Source: Flavobacteria bacterium RIFCSPLOWO2_12_FULL_35_11
Lineage (GTDB): Bacteria; Bacteroidota; Bacteroidia; Flavobacteriales; Flavobacteriaceae
DNA length: 49,892 bases
Direction: 5' to 3'
Assembly (NCBI GenBank): GCA_001800975.1
Contig: MGWK01000029.1
Span: forward strand, 1 to 49,892
In this document: positions 7,737-15,207 of the stretch, piece by piece
Layout of the letters: each line of letters starts with the position of its first letter
Position numbering within the stretch: the stretch's first letter is position 1
Made by a program: the position numbers and the translations under genes
The notes under the pieces: generated by a model
Seen by the model: the letters and a program-made list of their open reading frames with translations, nothing else
Database searches by the model: none
Told to the model about the DNA's origin: nothing

Positions 7737-9161
7737 TTAACAATCTGAAATATTAACACTTACGGCCAAACCGCCTTCTGAAGTTTCCTTATATTTTGAA
7801 TTCATGTCTTTTGCGGTTTCCCACATGGTTTCAATCACCTTGTCCAGCGGCACTTTTGCATTTGCGGCATCAGATTCCAATGCCAACTCTGCGGCATGAA
7901 TTGCTTTTATGGCGCCCATGGCATTTCGTTCAATACAAGGAATTTGAACCAAACCGCCAATTGGGTCACAGGTTAATCCCAAATGATGTTCCATGGCAAT
8001 TTCACTGGCCATGAGCACTTGTTCCGGACTTCCGCCGAGCAATTCTGTCAATGCGCCTGCGGCCATAGCCGATGACACGCCAATTTCTGCCTGGCAACCG
8101 CCCATTGCTGCTGAAATGGTGGCGCCTTTTTTAAAGATGCTTCCTATTTCTCCGGCCACCAATAAAAATTGCTTCACGTGTTCAAAATTTGCCTGGTGGT
8201 TTTCAATTACCATATAATACATTAAAACGGCAGGAATTACACCGGCGCTGCCATTTGTTGGCGCGGTGACAACCCTTCCCAATGAGGCATTCACTTCATT
8301 AACGCTTAAGGCCAAACAACTCACCCATTTCAGTATTTCCCGAAATTTCACTTCCGTTTTCCGGATGCTTTGCAGCCATTCCGCCGGAGAATTATAGACA
8401 AAATCAACGTGTAATTTTTCATGAATGTCAAAGGCGCGGCGCCTCACATTCAACCCGCCAGGAAGCGTACCCGGAGTGTGGCAACCGATATACATACATT
8501 CGAGCATGGTGTCCCAAATACGGTTAATTTGGTGGTCAATTTCCTGGTCGCTTCTCAGCGATCTTTCGTTTTCCAGCACAATTTCCGATATTTTTAAGTG
8601 TTGCTCTACGCAATAAAGTTCCAGTTCTTTGGCAATTTTTATCGGATATGGAAATGTTTTGTGGATTTTAATATTTTCCTTGGCGTGGATAAGTTCTTCC
8701 CGAACCACAAATCCGCCACCGATAGAATAATAGGTATCTGAAGAAATTTCCGTTTCATTTTGAAATGCGGTAAATTTTAAGCCGTTTGCGTGAAATGGCA
8801 GAAATTCCCTGTTAAATATAATGTCTGTTTCCGGGTCGAAATCAATTAAATTTTTGCCGCCAAAATTTATTTTTTTATAGGTTTGAATGTCATTGGTGAT
8901 GGGAATTATTTCTTCCGTAGGAATGGTTTCCGGATCTTCCCCGGCCAATCCCAATAATATGGCCAAATCAGAAGCATGGCCTTTGCCGGTTAAAGAAAGC
9001 GAACCGTATAAATCGACCTTTATGGATGTGACTTTCGTAAAATTAGCCTCTTTTTTAAGGTGATTGATCCACCTTTCCGCAGCGCGCCACGGACCTAAAG
9101 TATGTGAACTGGAAGGACCGATTCCTATCTTTAACATATCAAAAATCGAAATACATTCCAT
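7737..9161 (-). CDS. sdaA: L-serine ammonia-lyase (L-serine dehydratase), single-chain iron-sulfur type
   Basis: A 474-residue [4Fe-4S] enzyme deaminating L-serine to pyruvate and ammonia. The N-terminal regulatory domain carries the GIGPSSSHT motif (about residues 13-21). The catalytic domain carries the [11 protein letters not shown] and [17 protein letters not shown] cluster-binding blocks. The last residue is Cys (SVNISDC); in type II bacterial enzymes the C-terminal cysteine occupies the fourth cluster position ('tail-in-mouth') until substrate displaces it. A promoter TATCTTTG lies 26 bases upstream. Confidence 0.95.
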   Translation of the reverse strand: MECISIFDMLKIGIGPSSSHTLGPWRAAERWINHLKKEANFTKVTSIKVDLYGSLSLTGKGHASDLAILLGLAGEDPETIPTEEIIPITNDIQTYKKINFGGKNLIDFDPETDIIFNREFLPFHANGLKFTAFQNETEISSDTYYSIGGGFVVREELIHAKENIKIHKTFPYPIKIAKELELYCVEQHLKISEIVLENERSLRSDQEIDHQINRIWDTMLECMYIGCHTPGTLPGGLNVRRRAFDIHEKLHVDFVYNSPAEWLQSIRKTEVKFREILKWVSCLALSVNEVNASLGRVVTAPTNGSAGVIPAVLMYYMVIENHQANFEHVKQFLLVAGEIGSIFKKGATISAAMGGCQAEIGVSSAMAAGALTELLGGSPEQVLMASEIAMEHHLGLTCDPIGGLVQIPCIERNAMGAIKAIHAAELALESDAANAKVPLDKVIETMWETAKDMNSKYKETSEGGLAVSVNISDC

Positions 9162-9186
9162 TTTTATCGTTTTTTAAACAAGTATG

Positions 9187-9215
9187 CAAAGATAGAGCAT
9201 TGCGTAATATCCCAA
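9187..9215 (-). promoter_or_regulatory. Promoter of the serine dehydratase gene
   Basis: On the minus strand, TTG (9215-9213) and TATCTTTG (9194-9187) are separated by 18 bases, matching the Bacteroidota -33/-7 consensus. The start codon at 9161 is about 20 bases downstream of the predicted transcription start. Confidence 0.7.
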
Positions 9216-9291
9216 TCATTTTTATAAAAATTATGGTATTTGAAGCGGTTTCAGTGACAAATTCGGAGTGTTCTGTTTTAATTATGACAAC

Positions 9292-9318
9292 TTGACATAA
9301 TTTTTGCAATGGCATAAT
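9292..9318 (+). promoter_or_regulatory. Possible dnaK promoter region
   Basis: No perfect TAnnTTTG is present before dnaK. The stretch contains TTGACA (9292-9297) and CATAAT (9313-9318) separated by 15 bases, with TAATTTTTG between them, one base longer than the Bacteroidota -7 consensus. It could be a variant housekeeping promoter or a stress promoter. No CIRCE inverted repeat is present. Confidence 0.35.
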
Positions 9319-9372
9319 CATTGAATACCGTAAATCAGAGTTTAAAAAACAAAAATTAAATAGCATAGAGTC

Positions 9373-11277
9373 ATGGGAAAAATTATAGGAATAGATTTAG
9401 GAACAACCAATTCATGTGTTTCCGTAATGGAAGGAAATGAGCCAGTGGTAATTCCTAATGCAGAAGGAAAAAGAACAACACCTTCTATTGTAGCATTTAT
9501 TGAAGGTGGAGAAAGAAAAGTGGGTGATCCCGCTAAACGTCAGGCTGTTACAAATCCTTTAAAAACAGTTTATTCGATTAAACGTTTTATGGGAAACAAA
9601 TATTCTGAATCTAAAATGGAAGCAGAGCGTGTTCCTTATAAAGTTGTAAAAGGAGATAATGACACACCTCGTGTTGATATCGACGGAAGATTGTACACGC
9701 CACAAGAAATATCAGCCATGATTCTTCAAAAAATGAAGAAAACGGCTGAAGATTATTTAGGAACAGAAGTAACGGAAGCCGTTGTAACGGTGCCTGCTTA
9801 TTTTAACGACGCACAACGTCAGGCCACTAAAGAAGCCGGAGAAATTGCCGGACTAAAAGTGAGCCGTATTATTAACGAGCCTACTGCTGCGGCATTGGCT
9901 TATGGTTTGGATAAAAAAGGAATCGATCAAAAAATTGTAGTTTTTGACTTTGGTGGAGGTACGCATGACGTTTCCATCTTGGAATTGGGCGATGGTGTAT
10001 TTGAAGTATTGTCAACAGATGGTGATACGCATTTAGGTGGAGATGATGTTGATCAAAAAATTATAGACTGGTTGGCAGCAGAGTTTAATGCTGAAGAAGG
10101 CATTGATTTGCGTAAAGATCCAATGGCATTGCAACGTTTAAAAGAAGCTGCCGAAAAAGCCAAAATTGAATTGTCATCAGCTGCAACAACTGAAATTAAC
10201 TTGCCTTATGTAACTGCCACTGCAAGCGGCCCAAAACATTTGGTTCGCAGTTTAACCAGAGCAAAGTTTGAGCAATTGATTGACGATTTGATCAAAAGAA
10301 CTATTGAGCCTTGTAAAACAGCGCTTAAAGGTGCAGGTTTAACAACCGGTGATATCAACGAAATTATCTTGGTTGGTGGATCAACCCGTATTCCTGCGGT
10401 TGTGGAAGCTGTAGAAAAATTCTTCGGAAAAACACCGTCAAAAGGGGTGAATCCTGATGAGGTTGTTGCCATTGGCGCAGCCATTCAAGGTGGTGTTTTA
10501 TCTGGTGATGTGAAAGATGTATTGTTGTTAGACGTTACACCACTTTCATTGGGTATTGAAACTATGGGAAATGTAATGACCAAGTTAATTGAAGCCAATA
10601 CAACCATTCCAACCAAAAAATCGCAAGTATTTTCAACGGCAGCCGACAATCAGCCATCCGTAGAAATTCACGTGTTGCAAGGCGAACGTGCTATGGCGGC
10701 CGATAACAAAACAATTGGACGTTTCCATTTGGATGGCATTCCGCCAGCACAAAGAGGAACACCTCAAATTGAAGTTACTTTTGATATTGATGCCAACGGT
10801 ATTATTCACGTAACTGCCGGCGATAAAGCTACAGGTAAAACACGAGATATCAGAATTGAAGCTTCTTCTGGATTGACTGAAGATGAAATCAAAAAAATGA
10901 AAGCTGATGCGGAAGCAAATGCTGAATCTGATAAAAAAGCCAAAGAAACTGCCGAAAAAATAAATGCAGCAGATTCTATGATTTTCCAAACAGAAAAACA
11001 ATTAAAAGAGTTTGGTGAAAAATTATCGGCTGATAAAAAAGGACCAATTGAAGCTGCGCTTGTTGATTTAAAGAAAGCTCATGAAACAAAAGATATTGCA
11101 CAAATTGACGCTGCAATGGAAAAAATAAATGAAGCTTGGAAAGTAGCCAGTGAAGAAATGTACAAAGCAGAACAAGATACACAAGGCGCTCCAGCCGGCG
11201 ATGCCGGAAACGGACAAGCAAAAAATGAAAAAGACCATGTGGAAGATGTTGACTTTGAAGAAGTAAAAGAAGAATAA
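9373..11277 (+). CDS. dnaK: Molecular chaperone DnaK (Hsp70)
   Basis: A 634-residue Hsp70. The N-terminal ATPase domain begins [19 protein letters not shown] and carries phosphate-2 loop motif [11 protein letters not shown] (about residues 195-205) and adenosine motif [12 protein letters not shown] (about 336-347). It is followed by the linker [13 protein letters not shown], the substrate-binding beta domain, and a helical lid ending [11 protein letters not shown]. The last residues match the conserved EEV-type tail used for cochaperone contacts. It stands alone: dnaJ and grpE are not adjacent, as is usual in this group. Confidence 0.98.
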   Translation: MGKIIGIDLGTTNSCVSVMEGNEPVVIPNAEGKRTTPSIVAFIEGGERKVGDPAKRQAVTNPLKTVYSIKRFMGNKYSESKMEAERVPYKVVKGDNDTPRVDIDGRLYTPQEISAMILQKMKKTAEDYLGTEVTEAVVTVPAYFNDAQRQATKEAGEIAGLKVSRIINEPTAAALAYGLDKKGIDQKIVVFDFGGGTHDVSILELGDGVFEVLSTDGDTHLGGDDVDQKIIDWLAAEFNAEEGIDLRKDPMALQRLKEAAEKAKIELSSAATTEINLPYVTATASGPKHLVRSLTRAKFEQLIDDLIKRTIEPCKTALKGAGLTTGDINEIILVGGSTRIPAVVEAVEKFFGKTPSKGVNPDEVVAIGAAIQGGVLSGDVKDVLLLDVTPLSLGIETMGNVMTKLIEANTTIPTKKSQVFSTAADNQPSVEIHVLQGERAMAADNKTIGRFHLDGIPPAQRGTPQIEVTFDIDANGIIHVTAGDKATGKTRDIRIEASSGLTEDEIKKMKADAEANAESDKKAKETAEKINAADSMIFQTEKQLKEFGEKLSADKKGPIEAALVDLKKAHETKDIAQIDAAMEKINEAWKVASEEMYKAEQDTQGAPAGDAGNGQAKNEKDHVEDVDFEEVKEE

Positions 11278-11297
11278 TTTTTATTGAAATAACATGT

Positions 11298-11327
11298 AAA
11301 AGCCTCCAATTTTGGAGGCTTTTTTTA
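11298..11327 (+). terminator. dnaK intrinsic terminator
   Basis: Stem AAAAGCCTCC (11298-11307) and GGAGGCTTTT (11314-11323) with a 6-base loop, followed by further T residues. It is 21 bases after the dnaK stop and, being symmetric, may also serve the convergent epimerase gene. Confidence 0.9.
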
Positions 11328-11367
11328 TGTTTCTTTATTTATGTTGTTTTTTTTATATAGGAAGGCT

Positions 11368-12258
11368 TTAATTATCAAGCGCTTCTCTAATATTCGGATA
11401 TTTAAATTTAAAACCTGTCGCCATTATTTTTTCTGAAGAAACACGGCTTCCTTCCAAGATGATTGCGGCCATTTTTCCCAAGATCAATTTTATCACAAAA
11501 GCGGGGATATTTGGCAGCCATAATGGCTTTTTAAGTTTATTGGCAATGATTTTTGTAAGTGATTTATTGGTAAGATGGTCTGGGGCAACGGCATTGTAAA
11601 TTCCTTGAATTTCTTCATTTTCAATTGCTTCAAGATACATATTGCATAAATCTTCAAGGTGAATCCAGGGAATATATTGTTCGCCGCTTCCAAGAGTAGC
11701 ACCAACGCCCAATTTTATGGACTGGCTAAATTTTTCTAAAGCGCCCCCTTCTCTGGAAAGCACAACGCCGGTTCTTAAAATGACGGTTCTTATGTTAATT
11801 TTATTAAATTGGTTTGCGGCTTTTTCCCAAACTTTGCAAATGGCACTTACAAAATCACGGTTTGCAACATCATTTTCATTGTAAATTTTTTCGGAAGTTG
11901 TGGAGCCGTAATAGCCAATTCCTGAAGCTGAAATAAATCCTTTTAAATTTGGATGGAGTTCTTTCACTTTTTCAAACAAAAGATTGGCCGAATCTACCCG
12001 GCTCCTAATCAAAAGGTGTTTTCTTTCTTTGGTCCAGCGCTTGTCTGCGATGCCTTCGCCAGCCAAATGAATGATATAATCGGCTTTAATGATGGCTTCA
12101 GGATCAATATAATGCTCCTCCAAATTCCAATAAAAGGTGTTGGGATTGTCGGTTTTTATTCGGCTTAAAATTAAAACGGTGTGGCCTTTTTCCCTTAATA
12201 AATCACAAAGCGCAGTTCCTATAAATCCGGTCCCGCCGGTCACTAAAATTGAAGCCAT
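11368..12258 (-). CDS. TIGR01777 family NAD(P)-dependent epimerase (YfcH-like)
   Basis: A 296-residue extended short-chain dehydrogenase/reductase. The Rossmann nucleotide-binding motif GGTGFIG is at residues 8-14, followed by YIIHLAGEGIADKRW, typical of the TIGR01777/YfcH/SDR39U1 family, and the C-terminal DUF1731-like LPNIPAFVIKLILGKMA block. The substrate is unknown. It lies directly downstream of korC, but an inverted-repeat terminator separates them, with its T-tract ending at this gene's ATG. Confidence 0.88.
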   Translation of the reverse strand: MASILVTGGTGFIGTALCDLLREKGHTVLILSRIKTDNPNTFYWNLEEHYIDPEAIIKADYIIHLAGEGIADKRWTKERKHLLIRSRVDSANLLFEKVKELHPNLKGFISASGIGYYGSTTSEKIYNENDVANRDFVSAICKVWEKAANQFNKINIRTVILRTGVVLSREGGALEKFSQSIKLGVGATLGSGEQYIPWIHLEDLCNMYLEAIENEEIQGIYNAVAPDHLTNKSLTKIIANKLKKPLWLPNIPAFVIKLILGKMAAIILEGSRVSSEKIMATGFKFKYPNIREALDN

Positions 12259-12262
12259 AAAA

Positions 12263-12304
12263 AATTCGGTTATTTTGTATAATATTACACAAAATAACCG
12301 AATT
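12263..12304 (-). terminator. korC terminator, a perfect 16-bp inverted repeat
   Basis: Arms AATTCGGTTATTTTGT (12263-12278) and ACAAAATAACCGAATT (12289-12304) are perfectly complementary around a 10-base loop. Read on the minus strand it follows the korC stop and ends in a run of T that abuts the start codon of the epimerase gene (12258). The promoter of that gene must therefore overlap the hairpin or depend on read-through. Confidence 0.8.
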
Positions 12305-12327
12305 CTGAAATAAAGAACAATTAAAAA

Positions 12328-12897
12328 CTAATTTTGAAACACGGGTATTTCCACTTTATAAGGAACAATATTGTTCATTCCAATGGTAATGGCTTCCACA
12401 TTTAAAGGAATTAAATTATGGTAGCGTTCAGAGATTGATTTTTTCAAACCTTCAATCACATTTTCTAATTTTACGACTGGTTTTACTTTTAAATAGCCGC
12501 CTAAAATGATCATATTAAAAATTTTTTTATTTCCCATTTCTGAAGCGAATCTGGTGCCTTCAATTTGGTAAATTTTGATGTCAGTTCTAGATGGATGCGC
12601 GGTAATTCCGTTGGGATCGTAAATTAAAACGCCTCCCGGTTTTACGGATTCCTCAAATTTATCCATCGATTGCTGGTTTAAAATAATGGCGGTGTCCACA
12701 ATTTTTAAGTAAGGCGAACTAATTCTTTCATCACTTAAAATTACGGTAACATTTGCTGTTCCGCCGCGCATTTCAGGTCCGTAAGAAGGCATCCAGCTCA
12801 CTTCCTGATTTTGCATGATGCCAGAATAGGCCAATATTTTTCCCATTGATAGCACTCCTTGTCCACCAAAACCTGCGATAATAATTTCTTCTGTCAT
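12328..12897 (-). CDS. korC: 2-oxoacid:ferredoxin oxidoreductase, gamma subunit
   Basis: A 189-residue subunit of the pyruvate/ketoisovalerate oxidoreductase gamma domain family, starting MTEEIIIAGFGGQGVLSMGK, with the conserved GFGGQGV and the PSYGPEMRGGTANVTV block. It completes the four-subunit enzyme encoded by korD-korA-korB-korC. It starts 4 bases after korB ends. The subunit contributes to the CoA-binding and dimer architecture in this enzyme class. The 2-oxoacid specificity (2-oxoglutarate, branched-chain or other) cannot be read from this subunit. Confidence 0.9.
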   Translation of the reverse strand: MTEEIIIAGFGGQGVLSMGKILAYSGIMQNQEVSWMPSYGPEMRGGTANVTVILSDERISSPYLKIVDTAIILNQQSMDKFEESVKPGGVLIYDPNGITAHPSRTDIKIYQIEGTRFASEMGNKKIFNMIILGGYLKVKPVVKLENVIEGLKKSISERYHNLIPLNVEAITIGMNNIVPYKVEIPVFQN

Positions 12898-12901
12898 TGT
12901 T

Positions 12902-13678
12902 TTATTTTTTTAAGATACCATCAACTTTTATATCACCAAGCGGAAAGTATGGAAACATATTTTCTTCCATCCAAATATTTGACTCATTTGGTGCCATTTT
13001 CCAACCGGAGTTGCAGTTAGACACAATTTCAATAAATGAAAGTCCTTTTCCCAATCGTGTGTTTTCAAACGCTTTTTGAATCGCTTTTTTAGCTTTACGC
13101 GCGTGTTTGTGCGTATGGACTGCGTGACGGGTTACGTAATATACACCGGGAAGATTGGCAATTAATTCTGTCATTTTCAAGGGAGAACCCATCGTTTCAA
13201 TGTCTCTTCCGTAAGGTGATGTGGAAGATTTCATTCCAGCCAAGGTTGTTGGCGCCATTTGTCCGCCGGTCATTCCGTAAATTCCATTATTCACAAAAAT
13301 GATCACAATGTTTTCGCCTCTGTTGCAGGCGTGAATGGTTTCAGCAGTTCCAATAGCGGCCAAATCACCGTCACCTTGGTAAGTGAACACATATTTTTCA
13401 GGCCAAAGTCTCGAAATGGCTGTTGCTACTGCCGGTGCGCGTCCGTGGGCAGCTTGTGTCATATCTATATTCATAAAATCATAAGCTAAAACAGAGCAGC
13501 CAACCGGTGCAACACCGATAACGTCTTCTGAAATCCCCATTTCATCAATGACTTCCATAGTTAAATTGTGCGCAGTGCCATGACCACATCCCGGACAGTA
13601 AGACAGGGCATTGTCGGTCATTAATTTTGTTTTACAGAATACTTGATTCTCTGGTCTTATGATGTCTGATACTTCCAT
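12902..13678 (-). CDS. korB: 2-oxoacid:ferredoxin oxidoreductase, beta (TPP) subunit
   Basis: A 258-residue thiamine-diphosphate subunit. CPGCGHG near residues 28-34 provides two cluster ligands, GVAPVGCSV a third and SNCNSGWK a fourth for the single [4Fe-4S]. The TPP/Mg motif runs from GDGDLAAIG to NNGIYGMTGGQ. The start at 13678 lies within the end of korA (47-base overlap). It is preferred over the internal Met at residue 20 because the segment IRPENQVFCKTKLMTDN is typical of this family. It catalyses CoA-dependent oxidative decarboxylation with ferredoxin as acceptor. Confidence 0.92.
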   Translation of the reverse strand: MEVSDIIRPENQVFCKTKLMTDNALSYCPGCGHGTAHNLTMEVIDEMGISEDVIGVAPVGCSVLAYDFMNIDMTQAAHGRAPAVATAISRLWPEKYVFTYQGDGDLAAIGTAETIHACNRGENIVIIFVNNGIYGMTGGQMAPTTLAGMKSSTSPYGRDIETMGSPLKMTELIANLPGVYYVTRHAVHTHKHARKAKKAIQKAFENTRLGKGLSFIEIVSNCNSGWKMAPNESNIWMEENMFPYFPLGDIKVDGILKK

Positions 13679-14756
13679 TTTTAATAATTTTTTGTTCTAA
13701 AGCTTCTAAAATTTCTTCTGGCGTGTGGATAATTCCTCCAGTTCTTCCAAAATGTTCAACGGGTACTTTGAATTCAACAGAAAGTCGCACGTCTTCTACC
13801 ATTTGGCCTGCATTTAATTCAACGCTTAAAATTCCTTTTACCTGGTCGGCCAAATCGAAAAGTGCTTTTTTTGGATAAGGAAATAAGGTAATCGGTCTTA
13901 ATAAACCTACTTTTATTCCTTTTGCTCTTCCCAATTCAACGGCTTTTTGTGAAATTCGTGCACTTGAACCGTAAGCAACGATTAAATATTCAGCGTCGTC
14001 GCAGTTTATTTTTTCAAAACGCAAGTCCTCTTTTTCCATTTGTTCGTATTTTTTCATCAACCTGCGAACCCTGGCTTCCATTTTTTCAGATTGTAAATCG
14101 AGCGACGTAATAATATTGCGTTCTCTTCCTTTTTTGCCGGTAACCGCCCAATCGCCACTTTTTTCAATCAATTCCTCATTGGTCATTCTTGGTTTTTGTG
14201 GTTTAAGAACTACCTTTTCCATCATTTGGCCAATTAACCCATCAGAAAGAATTAATGCGGGAGCGCGATATTTAAAGGCGATGTCGAAAGCGTCTTCAAC
14301 AAAATCGGCCATTTCCTGAACCGATGCCGGTGCTAAAACATAGAGTTTGTAATCTCCGTGTCCGCCACCTTTTACCGATTGAAAATAATCGGCTTGTGAA
14401 GGTTGGATCGTTCCCAATCCTGGTCCGCCACGAACAACATTTACAATTACGGCAGGCAATTCTGCACCTGCCAAATAGGAGATTCCTTCCAATTTTAAAG
14501 AAATTCCCGGACTTGATGAGGAAGTCATCGCTTTTTTGCCGGTGCTTGCGGCGCCATAAACCATGTTTATGGCCGCTATTTCGCTTTCAGCCTGTAAAAC
14601 AACCATTCCTGTTCTTAATTCAGGACGTTCGGCCATTAAATATTCAATAATTTCTGTTTGTGGTGTGATAGGGTAACCAAAATAACCATCAACTCCAGCC
14701 CTAATTGCAGCTTCAGCCAATGCTTCGTTACCTTTCATTAATTTTAATTCTGACAT
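13632..14756 (-). CDS. korA: 2-oxoacid:ferredoxin oxidoreductase, alpha subunit
   Basis: A 374-residue subunit starting MSELKLMKGNEALAEAAIRAG at 14756. The open frame continues 33 codons upstream, but that stretch overlaps the ferredoxin gene and is unlike the family. The conserved GYPITPQTEI, SSSPGISLKLEGI and VVRGGPGLGTIQPSQAD blocks identify the alpha chain that carries the pyrophosphate-binding face and substrate pocket. It follows the ferredoxin subunit after 20 bases. The substrate may be 2-oxoglutarate or branched-chain 2-oxoacids; motifs alone do not decide. Confidence 0.92.
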   Translation of the reverse strand: MSELKLMKGNEALAEAAIRAGVDGYFGYPITPQTEIIEYLMAERPELRTGMVVLQAESEIAAINMVYGAASTGKKAMTSSSSPGISLKLEGISYLAGAELPAVIVNVVRGGPGLGTIQPSQADYFQSVKGGGHGDYKLYVLAPASVQEMADFVEDAFDIAFKYRAPALILSDGLIGQMMEKVVLKPQKPRMTNEELIEKSGDWAVTGKKGRERNIITSLDLQSEKMEARVRRLMKKYEQMEKEDLRFEKINCDDAEYLIVAYGSSARISQKAVELGRAKGIKVGLLRPITLFPYPKKALFDLADQVKGILSVELNAGQMVEDVRLSVEFKVPVEHFGRTGGIIHTPEEILEALEQKIIKNGSIRHHKTRESSIL

Positions 14757-14776
14757 TCTACGCAATGTTTTAAATG

Positions 14777-15007
14777 TTATACTGAAACTTTTACTCTGTA
14801 AACTGAGATTGCTCTGTCTGGGCATACAATACCGCAGTTTGTGCAGCCTGTGCAAGCTTCAGGGTTTTTCATGTAAGCATAGTGATAGCCTTTTCTATTC
14901 ACGTCTGCCGACATGCCAATCACGTCATCCGGACAAACAGGAATACAAACTTCACAGCCTTTGCAGGTTTGTGTGTCAACAACTATAGCTCCTTTTACTT
15001 TTGCCAT
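14777..15007 (-). CDS. korD: 4Fe-4S dicluster ferredoxin subunit (delta) of the 2-oxoacid oxidoreductase
   Basis: A 76-residue protein with two classical cluster motifs, CKGCEVCIPVCP (residues 15-26) and CTGCTNCGIVCP (about 52-63). It conducts electrons from the TPP subunit to external ferredoxin. It is the first gene of the korDABC operon. A TATCTTTG promoter element and two tandem 12-bp palindromes lie upstream, which suggests the operon is regulated. Confidence 0.92.
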   Translation of the reverse strand: MAKVKGAIVVDTQTCKGCEVCIPVCPDDVIGMSADVNRKGYHYAYMKNPEACTGCTNCGIVCPDRAISVYRVKVSV

Positions 15008-15053
15008 ATCAATAAATTTATATATGATTACTATACTGTAATTTTATTATTCT

Positions 15054-15061
15054 CAAAGATA
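15054..15061 (-). promoter_or_regulatory. -7 promoter element of korDABC
   Basis: On the minus strand this reads TATCTTTG, an exact match to TAnnTTTG, 47 bases before the korD start codon. The region where the -33 element should lie is occupied by the palindrome pair at 15085-15113. Confidence 0.65.
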
Positions 15062-15084
15062 TGGGTTATTTATTGTAAAAAGAA

Positions 15085-15113
15085 TGACAAATGTCAATAC
15101 GTGACAGTTGTCA
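15085..15113. promoter_or_regulatory. Tandem palindromic operator candidates upstream of korDABC
   Basis: Two copies of the 12-bp palindrome TGACA-N2-TGTCA: TGACAAATGTCA at 15085-15096 and TGACAGTTGTCA at 15102-15113. Their centres are 17 bp apart. They sit immediately upstream of the -7 element, over the expected -33 region, so a bound protein could block or recruit RNA polymerase. The motif is not a clear match to CRP, FNR or LexA consensus sites. Confidence 0.6.
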
Positions 15114-15150
15114 TATTCTTTTATGATTTTTTAAGGAATATGGCTATAAA

Positions 15151-15176
15151 AAAAACACCTGAATAGGTGTTTTTAT
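15151..15176 (-). terminator. Terminator of the fused E1 gene
   Basis: Inverted repeat AAAAACACCT (15151-15160), loop GAAT, AGGTGTTTTT (15165-15174). On the minus strand the hairpin is followed by a run of T, about 35 bases after the stop of the E1 gene at 15208. Confidence 0.85.
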
Positions 15177-15207
15177 TGAATATTTATAAAATGTAATTTG
15201 TGTTACA

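Noticed and set aside
9162-9372. CIRCE or other heat-shock operator before dnaK
   Set aside because: No TTAGCACTC-N9-GAGTGCTAA-like inverted repeat is present. Only a weak promoter-like stretch was found.
10633-11001. 122-codon open frame antisense to dnaK
   Set aside because: It is a shadow of a highly biased coding region, with Phe-rich nonsense composition and no promoter.
14757-14855. 33-codon N-terminal extension of korA
   Set aside because: It overlaps the ferredoxin gene, is not hydrophobic or family-like, and the family start MSELKLMKG is clear at 14756.
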